This document shows, in pieces, positions 1 through 5,991 of a stretch of 6,873 bases of DNA; position 1 is the stretch's first letter, and every line of letters begins with the position of its first letter. The notes beneath the pieces are model-generated. The model worked only from the letters and a program-made list of their open reading frames with translations, ran no database searches and was not told the DNA's origin. This stretch comes from Thermoplasmata archaeon (GTDB lineage Archaea > Thermoplasmatota > Thermoplasmata > UBA184): positions 1 to 6,873 of the forward strand of contig JASHYU010000146.1 of NCBI GenBank assembly GCA_030042855.1, given 5' to 3'. Both the position numbers and the translations under genes were made by a program.

Positions 1-871
1 GGTTCGACTGGCCCCGTGCCGGCGTCAGATCCTTCCAGACGCCGTCCGCGAAGCCGAACGTCTCGTTCGTGAACTGCCCCTTGAGGCACGACCACACGGT
101 GCAGCCTCCGAACAGCACCGCGTAGCCGTCCCGCGCGTCGTACGTCATGCTCGAGTAGTGCAGCGGCGGCGGATAGTTCCCGGGACCGAGCGCCGCCGAG
201 TTCGCGGCCGCCTGGCTCGTGAGGTTGGTCCAGATCCCGTTCGCGAACACCCAGGTGTCGTTGAGGAGGTGCTTATCGCTCCGGAACTGGCCGCCGTACA
301 AGAGGACGTAGCCGGGGCTCGAACCCCACGCCTGGGGCACGTAGGCGATCCCCGGATACGTGCGATCGAACGGGCAGGACGCATTGTTGCTCGCGTTGAG
401 CACCTGCGACGCACAGTTCGCCGGAGTGACGTCGGTCCACTCGCCGGCGTGGAACGCCCAGGTCTCGCCGTAGTACGGCCCCGCGTTGCCCGAGCCGCTG
501 AAGAGGAGGACGTAGCCGGCGGCCGCGTCGTAGACCATCGCCGCCCCCCAGCGCGCGGACGGCGTGACCTCGGTGTCCGGTCCCACGACCGCGCTCGCCG
601 GCGACGGGTCCACCGGCGCGAGACAGGTGTCCGTAAGTGACTCCGCTGAGGTCGTGCAGCTCAACGGGTCGCCCGAGGCCGGGCCTCCTCCCCGGGCGAG
701 CGAAGCGGCGGCGGAGCTCAACGGTGCCTGCGCGACCGGAGCGTTGGAGGATTCGGGCGGATTCTGAGATGGAGGGGAGCCATCGGCTACGGTCACGACG
801 ACGGCCGCGGTGCTCGACACTACCGCGACCAGGAGGGCCAACCCCGTCAGGGCGAGACGATGCGGGGCCAC
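1..871 (-). CDS. Secreted kelch-repeat protein, 3' end beyond the left edge
   Basis: Hand translation of this minus frame gives 290 uninterrupted codons from a GTG at 871-869 to the edge. The product begins MAPHRLALTGLALLVAVVSS, a basic n-region plus hydrophobic core typical of a signal peptide (about residues 1-28). A Ser/Pro/Ala-rich spacer follows to about residue 105. Three kelch-type blades follow at about 107-149, 175-217 and 242-283, each with a [MI]xYD/xxxxGYVLLFxG strand, a later ETWAF/DTWVF/ETFGF strand and a closing W-x-[DN]-[VL]-T. Such blades build a beta-propeller (kelch or galactose-oxidase central-domain type), usually for binding; three of the usual five to seven are visible. 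At least six cysteines and five N-X-S/T sequons (N159, N163, N204, N216, N269) suit an extracellular protein. GTG was chosen because AAGGAGG lies 4 bases upstream, no other start precedes the signal peptide in frame, and a TATA box lies about 70 bases upstream. The ligand is unknown. Confidence 0.85.
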   Translation of the reverse strand, partial: MAPHRLALTGLALLVAVVSSTAAVVVTVADGSPPSQNPPESSNAPVAQAPLSSAAASLARGGGPASGDPLSCTTSAESLTDTCLAPVDPSPASAVVGPDTEVTPSARWGAAMVYDAAAGYVLLFSGSGNAGPYYGETWAFHAGEWTDVTPANCASQVLNASNNASCPFDRTYPGIAYVPQAWGSSPGYVLLYGGQFRSDKHLLNDTWVFANGIWTNLTSQAAANSAALGPGNYPPPLHYSSMTYDARDGYAVLFGGCTVWSCLKGQFTNETFGFADGVWKDLTPARGQSN

Positions 872-875
872 CCGG

Positions 876-882
876 CCTCCTT
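876..882 (-). promoter_or_regulatory. Shine-Dalgarno site of the kelch gene
   Basis: The minus strand reads AAGGAGG, then four bases, then the GTG at 871-869. It is the only strong ribosome-binding site seen ahead of a complete start in this window, and it decides the GTG start. The ATG triplets at 891 and 903 on the same strand are in another frame. The four-base spacing is slightly short. Confidence 0.65.
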
Positions 883-937
883 CGACGACATGGACGCGAT
901 CATCGTGCGGGGGACGGCGAAAGGACGGGTCTCGGCG

Positions 938-943
938 TATAAA
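938..943 (-). promoter_or_regulatory. Archaeal-type TATA box of the kelch gene
   Basis: The minus strand reads TTTATA inside an otherwise GC-rich stretch, 67-72 bases before the GTG start at 871. With the usual archaeal offset of about 25 bases to the start point, transcription would begin near 915, leaving a leader of about 45 bases that contains the Shine-Dalgarno site. There is no clear purine-rich BRE just upstream. The box implies that the kelch gene can be transcribed separately from the membrane-protein gene that ends at 1020. Confidence 0.5.
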
Positions 944-964
944 GGCCCGCTCGGCCACGTTGGC

Positions 965-978
965 GACAATCCTACCCG
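965..978 (-). repeat. Copy 1 of a shared intergenic 14-mer
   Basis: The minus strand reads CGGGTAGGATTGTC. It matches 12 of 14 bases of a sequence in the next intergenic gap (3269-3282), in the same orientation relative to transcription. It lies 42-55 bases after the stop of the upstream gene and about 95-107 bases before the GTG at 871, just upstream of the TATA box. Its function is unknown; a shared upstream element, a termination-related site or chance are all possible. Confidence 0.25.
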
Positions 979-1019
979 ACCAGGCGGCCCGGCCTCTGGT
1001 GCGACGTCGCTCGCCGGTA

Positions 1020-3206
1020 TCAACCGGACGCGATCTGGATCGCCGCCACGGCCACGCTGACCTTCGTGCTGACGGAGTAGCCTTCGAGGTCGAACTCCGG
1101 TATCGGATTCGTCGTCGTGAACGAGAACGTGACCTGGGTCCAGGCGGTCGTCGGGAACTGGGCATCGTCGATCGAACGGCTCGGGATCGACGCGCCGAAT
1201 CCCGCGCCCACCAGCTCGAGGACCGGAGCGGACGGATCCGATTGGACGCTCGCTCCCGAGACCGCGAGCGTGAGGCGGACCGAGTAGGTCCCCGACGGGA
1301 GGTAAACGTCCGGCCCCGACCAGATCTGGCCCGGGCTCGACGGCTTCGGGGGGGTCCGGATCTCGAGGCCCCCGGGGGCCGTCGAGTTCGCCGTGAGCCG
1401 GCCCTCGGGGCCGGCCCCGAGCCCGGTTCTCGGGCCGTACGTTCCGTTCAGCGCCCGGGGCGCCGGCCCAAAGCGCTGTGCCGGAGCATCGTACTTCTGC
1501 GCGTACAGGAGGATCGGCCCGATCGCGGTCGAAGCGACGTAGCCCCGGAGCCCGTACTCCGACGCGTTCGAAAGGACGTCCGAGAACTTCGGCTGGAGAC
1601 TGGTGAGGAACGACGCCTCGATGAAGACGTAATCGGGTCCGCCCGAGAGGTTGAACGGCAGGCGGTCCATCGCGGCCGGATCCGCGTAGGGTTGGAGCCC
1701 GCCGTTCATGTCGATCACGTACGGCCACCGGGCCACGATCGGGTACGTGGTCGGCGAAGCGGCCACGGTCGCGGACAGCGGGATCGAGGCCGCCATGTTC
1801 TCCGTCCACGCAAGCCCGGGGGTCACCTCGAGGGTGTGGTCGAAGTAGCCCGCGATGAACGGCGCGCCCGGCCGGTAGCCGAGCGACGGCAGGGCGGGGT
1901 TGATCGGGCTCAAGAGAAGGTTCGCCACCACCACCGCACCGAGGACCACGAGCACGCCCGCCTTCCATCCCCGCCGTCGGACGGGTCGGCTCACCTCCGG
2001 GGCGGGGGCGTCGGTCGCGACGCGTCCCCGCGTGAGATCCGGACCGGGCAGCGAGGACCCGCCGGGCCAGGGGAGTCGGCCCAGCCCGTAGGCGACCCCG
2101 ATGAAGATCGGCCCGGTGTCGACGAACGAGTAGAGCGTTCCGATCGTCGTGAAATGGGTGCTGTTCGTAAGGAAGGTATAGAGGATCCAGGGCCCGTAGA
2201 CGACGGCCGTCCGCGGGGCGAGGAACGGAAGGAAGCCCACCAGCGCGAGCAGAACCAGCCAGTACTTCGCCGTCCAGAGGGCCGACGCGGAGGTCGTCGC
2301 CGCCGAGAGCGGGGCGGCCGGTCCTCCGGCCGCCGTCGAGAGGAAGCCGAAGACCCCCGGACTGGGGGTCGGTTGGGCGATGCCGAGCACGTGTCCCCCC
2401 CAGAGGTTGATGAACGAAAGGAGCGTCGCGTAGGCGACCACCGAGGCCGCCATCAGGATCAGGCTGTAACGCACTTCCCGGATCGCCCAGGTGGACCGGA
2501 TCGAGGCGAACCACCGCGGCGATCCGGAATCCGGAACTCGCGCGACGCCGGGCTCGGTGGGGGGCCGCGACCAGCGACCCCGGAACCAGCGAACCCCGTA
2601 GGGCACCAAGAAGAACAATCCGACGAAGAAGACGAAGATCGGGCTCACTTCGAAGGTCAGGAACGTGGCGAGCGCCGCGAGGAGACCCCAGCGATAGCGC
2701 CCCGCCTGCCAGAGCGCGGCGATCCCGAGGATCTCGACCGGCAGGACGGCCTCGACGTGGAGGGAGTACGTCGAGAGCAACGGGGCCCAGATGAGGTAGA
2801 GGCCGGCCGCGAAGAGCGATTTGGTCACGGAGCCCGTCACCTGCCGCGCGAGCCAGTAGAGCGGCAGAGCGGCCGCGCCGATGACCGTGGATTGGAGGAC
2901 GAACAGCGTCAGGGTCGTCGGCGCCAGGGCGTAGAACGGCACCGCGAGATAGAGCAGGAACGAGGCGTGAACGAGGAGGAACGAGCACCGGTCCCGCGCC
3001 GCGCAGTCGGCGGCCTCGTAGAACGGCGCGTGGTCGCCGTACGTGGACGACGCGACGGCCTGCGCGATCGTTCCCGTGTTCGTCGACGCGGTGGAGCGGA
3101 AGTTCTCGTACGAGGCGATGCTCGCGAGCGACGAGACGACGACAAAGACCACGACGAAGAGCCCGAGCCAGAAGAGCGGGTGTTTCCAGATCGGACGGGA
3201 AAGCAT
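1020..3206 (-). CDS. DUF2079-type polytopic membrane protein (GT-C-like), divergent paralogue
   Basis: This 728-residue protein has about eleven or twelve hydrophobic segments. They lie near residues 10-32, 78-95, 97-120, 127-145, 153-167, 173-206, 247-267, 313-347, 358-377 and 414-434, with an extracytoplasmic C-terminal region from about 435 to 728. Recognition rests on the DUF2079 pattern: H80 before YALAP (92-96), ALPLYWLAR (113-121), GLYLIW, H150/E152, FEVSP (185-189) and GFLPFLAPR (324-332). By recollection the family is a GT-C-like group of predicted membrane glycosyltransferases; no substrate is established. A cysteine pair, C68 and C74, lies in the first outer loop. The DLG motif expected there (present in the neighbour) reads NTG at 43-45, so the usual Asp is Asn. 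The C-terminal part first resembles the normal DUF2079 tail (PDYVFIE, 524-530), then a beta-rich module (about 630-728) beginning GPDVYLPSGTYSVRL. ATG was chosen because the first membrane segment follows at once; no convincing Shine-Dalgarno is seen. Confidence 0.8.
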   Translation of the reverse strand: MLSRPIWKHPLFWLGLFVVVFVVVSSLASIASYENFRSTASTNTGTIAQAVASSTYGDHAPFYEAADCAARDRCSFLLVHASFLLYLAVPFYALAPTTLTLFVLQSTVIGAAALPLYWLARQVTGSVTKSLFAAGLYLIWAPLLSTYSLHVEAVLPVEILGIAALWQAGRYRWGLLAALATFLTFEVSPIFVFFVGLFFLVPYGVRWFRGRWSRPPTEPGVARVPDSGSPRWFASIRSTWAIREVRYSLILMAASVVAYATLLSFINLWGGHVLGIAQPTPSPGVFGFLSTAAGGPAAPLSAATTSASALWTAKYWLVLLALVGFLPFLAPRTAVVYGPWILYTFLTNSTHFTTIGTLYSFVDTGPIFIGVAYGLGRLPWPGGSSLPGPDLTRGRVATDAPAPEVSRPVRRRGWKAGVLVVLGAVVVANLLLSPINPALPSLGYRPGAPFIAGYFDHTLEVTPGLAWTENMAASIPLSATVAASPTTYPIVARWPYVIDMNGGLQPYADPAAMDRLPFNLSGGPDYVFIEASFLTSLQPKFSDVLSNASEYGLRGYVASTAIGPILLYAQKYDAPAQRFGPAPRALNGTYGPRTGLGAGPEGRLTANSTAPGGLEIRTPPKPSSPGQIWSGPDVYLPSGTYSVRLTLAVSGASVQSDPSAPVLELVGAGFGASIPSRSIDDAQFPTTAWTQVTFSFTTTNPIPEFDLEGYSVSTKVSVAVAAIQIASG

Positions 3207-3268
3207 GCGGACGGCCGCCCCCGAGATGGGAGGGGAGGGTTGGCTCGGTGGCCCACGGACGCTCAGCG

Positions 3269-3282
3269 GAAAAACCTACCCG
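3269..3282 (-). repeat. Copy 2 of a shared intergenic 14-mer, containing a T5 tract
   Basis: The minus strand reads CGGGTAGGTTTTTC, 12 of 14 identical to 965-978. It lies 132-145 bases after the stop at 3414 and 63-76 bases before the ATG at 3206. Its T5 run (3274-3270) is the only T-rich stretch in this 207-base gap. It could be a poor TATA-like element for the downstream gene, at about the same distance from its start as the TATA box of the kelch gene. It could also be a T-tract for archaeal termination of the upstream gene. The sequence alone does not decide. Confidence 0.3.
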
Positions 3283-3413
3283 GTCGAGAGTTCGCGGAGG
3301 CGGCTGCGCCGGTGGGCGGGGGAGCGCCCCGATCCCCGGCCGAAGTCGGATCGAGGACGCGCGCCCGGCAACCGTCCCGGAGCGCGACGTGCGCGGCCCT
3401 CCCGGCGGCCCGA

Positions 3414-5864
3414 TCAGTCGTCCGTGAGGCTCGCAAGGGTCACATAGTTCACTTGAAGGTAAAACCAGTCGTCGTTCCCATACAGGCTGAATCTCAGGCC
3501 CGGGACGGACGCGGAGAGGGTGAAATTGAGCGTGAAGCTCTCCCACCCGCCACTGGTGAAGTTTCCCGGATGTAGGAGATACGACGGGATTTCCGCGGGG
3601 AGGTAGCCTGCGAGATCTCCCGTGACATTGATCGAGTTCACGTACGACGACGAACCCGCCGCGTGGACCGACCGACCCGAGAGATTCGCCGTGAGCTCGT
3701 AGCGCCCCGCATTGAGGTTGAGGAATGGCCCGACGGCGATCGTGCCCGTAGACAACGGATAGAGTCCCTTCGTGGTGTTGCTGCGCGTGTGGACGACGTG
3801 CCCCGAACTCGACGAGGTGTTCTTGCCGTTCGCCCCCGCAGGGCCCGCGTTGAGTCCCTGTCCGGAAGCGAAGGTGCCGAGCGTCGACGCGCGCCAGCTC
3901 CCGATCGTCTCCGCACGGCCCGTGAACCCTTTCTCCAAGAGCGTGACCGGACCCAAGTTCGTGTCCGTCGTCCAGGCCCGGATGCCCCACTCGCTCGGAT
4001 CCGAGAAGTTGAGCCCGGTCTTCGCTTCCAACTGGATCACTTGCGGATTGTTGTACGCGAGATAGGTGAACAGGTACTGCGTCCGGTTCGCGAGGTCGTT
4101 CGGCAGCTCCCAGTAGTTCATGCCGCCGTACAGTGGATACGCCTCGAGATCCGTCGCGACGAAGGTGAAGAGGGACGGGGCGGCGGCGAGCGGCGCTTGG
4201 GAAGGGATGAGCGCCACCAACTGTTCGATGTTCCGGTAGCTGGTCAGGTTGACCGGACCGCCCAGGGCCAGCCCGCTCTGGTCGACGAACGGTCGCTCAA
4301 GGCGGACCTGGGACGCCAGCGGATCGAACGGATTGAGAAAGGCGCTGAACGCCAGGATGGCCGCGAGCAGGGTCGCGATCGCCGCCGTGCGGAGCGTCGG
4401 CGGGCGCAGCGAGCGTCGTATCCGCCGGTAGAATCGGGTGCCTCGGGAGCCGTTTCCAGGTCGCGCAGGGCCGAGCTCGGTGGGAGGCACGACGGGAACC
4501 CCTGGGGGTACGCCCGCCGCGCGGGTGGCCGCGCTCGGACCGTCGCGATCGACGCTGTCACCGTCGCCGGCCGCCGGGGGTGATCCACCATCGGCCGGTC
4601 CGGGCCCGAGCTCGCGGTGCCCGCTCGTCGAGGGCGGAGCGGACGGCGGGCTCGTCGGGTCGCCTCGAGCGCGGAGCTGCGGGGAGCCGTCCGGTCGTCG
4701 GGCCCACGTGAACAGGCGAGCGAGGCCGTAGACGAACGGAAGGAACAACACCGCCGCGGTGACGAACGCGTACTGGTCGCCCATCCGATAGAAGCCGGCG
4801 GTCGTGATGGAGCTATAGAGCACCCACGGGACCGCGAGGATCAACGCGCGCGGTGCGAGGAAGGGGATGAGACCCAGCGTCGCGAAGATCACGATCCAGA
4901 ACGTCAGCTTCTGCTGCCACGCGAACGTCAGGGTCGCGAGGGTGATCCCGGCGGAATGGACCGGCTGCGTCACCGGGATCTGGTACTCGGGCGGAAGCGA
5001 GGGCAAGCCGATCCACCGGCTCCCGTGTTGGACGATCTCGTGCAGCGCGAGGTAGGCGGCGACCGAGCCGACCATGAGAACGAGCGTCGCGCGCACGGCG
5101 CGCGACTTGAGCAAGCCGCGACGCACGCGTCGCAACCGGGCCCGGAGGTCCTCGGCCGCTGCCGTGCCCTTCGGCATCAGCAGATAGCGCGTCTGGACCG
5201 CAAGGTACCGGAGGAGGGCCAGGATCCAGTCCCAGAGGAAGAAGATCCCGAAGAAGAAGAGCAGCACCGGAGTGACCTCGAGGGTGATGTAGGTCAGCAG
5301 GACCACCGGGACGGCCATCCAGTACCGGCGCGTGAACCAGAGGTAGGCGATCGTGAACAACTCGAGCGGGATGAATGCCTCCCAGTGGAAGCTGAAGATA
5401 CCGGTGAACGGCGGCAGCCACGCGAGATAGATGCCGGTCACGACCAGGGCCCACCGATCCGACCGGAGCACCCGACGACCGATCGCGAACAGCGGAAGGG
5501 CGGCCAGCCCGAGCGCGGCGTCCTGGAACGCGAACAGCGTGAACGCGGACGGCGCCAGCGCGTACGGAGCGGCGATGACGTACGCGAGGAAGATCGGGTG
5601 GGTGAGCAAGAGGGAGCACCGGGCCGTGCGCCCGCAGCTCGTCGCCTCGTAGAGCGGGAAGGGAGCGGCGGGGTGGGAGGCGGAGGCGAGCGCCTGCTGG
5701 TTGATCCCGAGGTCGTAGAGGCCGACGCCGCCCGCGTTGACGTGGAGCTCGACGTAGTTGAGCCAGGTCCCCGTCAGCGCCACGACGAAGTAGCCCGCCA
5801 TCATGAGCCCCAGCCAGAGGTACACGCGGGGGGGTAACCATCGGCGCAGCGACGCGAGCTTCAC
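3414..5864 (-). CDS. DUF2079-type polytopic membrane protein (GT-C-like) with long linker and extracytoplasmic C-terminal domain
   Basis: This 816-residue protein probably works on a lipid-linked sugar or similar donor at the outer face of the membrane, judging only from the GT-C-like family. Membrane segments lie near residues 13-32, 88-104, 106-128, 137-155, 163-177, 182-215, 257-276, 319-352, 363-384 and 491-510. The basic N-terminus implies an inside start. The first outer loop holds YDLGINQQAL (50-59), close to the family's DLGIFDQAL hallmark, then C77, C83 and H89. Other family signatures are YALAP (101-105), AALPLF, YLAWLPP, F-H160-W-E162, LEVTP (195-199) and IPFLAPR (333-339). Residues 385-490 are a Pro/Gly/Ser-rich, basic-ended linker, cytoplasmic by the positive-inside rule. 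Residues 511-816 are extracytoplasmic, with nine N-X-S/T sequons and a C-terminal beta-rich module (about 705-812, starting GPFLNLNAGRYEL). The start is GTG; later Met residues (21, 22) would cut the first membrane segment. Only a weak GAAGG precedes it. Confidence 0.82.
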   Translation of the reverse strand: MKLASLRRWLPPRVYLWLGLMMAGYFVVALTGTWLNYVELHVNAGGVGLYDLGINQQALASASHPAAPFPLYEATSCGRTARCSLLLTHPIFLAYVIAAPYALAPSAFTLFAFQDAALGLAALPLFAIGRRVLRSDRWALVVTGIYLAWLPPFTGIFSFHWEAFIPLELFTIAYLWFTRRYWMAVPVVLLTYITLEVTPVLLFFFGIFFLWDWILALLRYLAVQTRYLLMPKGTAAAEDLRARLRRVRRGLLKSRAVRATLVLMVGSVAAYLALHEIVQHGSRWIGLPSLPPEYQIPVTQPVHSAGITLATLTFAWQQKLTFWIVIFATLGLIPFLAPRALILAVPWVLYSSITTAGFYRMGDQYAFVTAAVLFLPFVYGLARLFTWARRPDGSPQLRARGDPTSPPSAPPSTSGHRELGPGPADGGSPPAAGDGDSVDRDGPSAATRAAGVPPGVPVVPPTELGPARPGNGSRGTRFYRRIRRSLRPPTLRTAAIATLLAAILAFSAFLNPFDPLASQVRLERPFVDQSGLALGGPVNLTSYRNIEQLVALIPSQAPLAAAPSLFTFVATDLEAYPLYGGMNYWELPNDLANRTQYLFTYLAYNNPQVIQLEAKTGLNFSDPSEWGIRAWTTDTNLGPVTLLEKGFTGRAETIGSWRASTLGTFASGQGLNAGPAGANGKNTSSSSGHVVHTRSNTTKGLYPLSTGTIAVGPFLNLNAGRYELTANLSGRSVHAAGSSSYVNSINVTGDLAGYLPAEIPSYLLHPGNFTSGGWESFTLNFTLSASVPGLRFSLYGNDDWFYLQVNYVTLASLTDD

Positions 5865-5891
5865 GACCTTCTCGACCGACTTTCGGGGGGT

Positions 5892-5926
5892 GTCGGACGG
5901 CCGTCGGCCTACTTCAGCCGTCCGAC
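5892..5926 (-). other. Perfect 10-bp inverted repeat (hairpin) in the intergenic gap
   Basis: GTCGGACGGC at 5892-5901 is the exact reverse complement of GCCGTCCGAC at 5917-5926, leaving a 15-base loop. It lies 66-100 bases after the stop of the right-edge gene and 28-62 bases before the GTG at 5864. Neither strand has a T-run after it, so it is not a standard bacterial terminator. It could be an RNA structure in the leader of the membrane-protein gene, an mRNA 3'-end structure of the right-edge gene, or an operator. Confidence 0.4.
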
Positions 5927-5991
5927 CCGGGGGAACCGCGGGGAAAGGGTTGGTCTAGGGAACCCGCCGTCTCGGGAATCGCGACGCCGTC

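Noticed and set aside
158..640. A 160-codon plus-strand frame and an 89-codon minus frame at the left end
   Set aside because: The kelch-repeat frame on the minus strand explains this region. The alternatives are R/V/A-rich without motifs.
1001..1010. A 10-base perfect palindrome (GCGACGTCGC) just after the stop of the 728-residue gene
   Set aside because: A 10-base palindrome is expected several times in a window of this size, and no second copy or flanking symmetry was seen.
810..3575. A 921-codon open frame on the plus strand, antisense to the 728-residue gene
   Set aside because: The product is almost entirely R/G/E/D/P with no hydrophobic core or domain. It mirrors a well-supported membrane protein, and such stop-free antisense frames are expected in very GC-rich DNA.
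847..3990. A 1047-codon minus-strand frame overlapping two genes and both gaps between them
   Set aside because: Its composition is R/G/P/L-rich and it runs through the start and stop of real genes in another frame. The frame giving membrane segments and DUF2079 motifs is far better supported.
4617..5837. A 406-codon plus-strand frame and a 342-codon minus-strand frame inside the 816-residue gene
   Set aside because: Both have low-complexity, charged or Arg/Pro-rich products typical of shadow frames, and the region is explained by the membrane protein.
5892..5926. Reading the inverted repeat as a bacterial Rho-independent terminator
   Set aside because: No T-run follows the stem on either strand; on the minus strand it is followed by a C-run.
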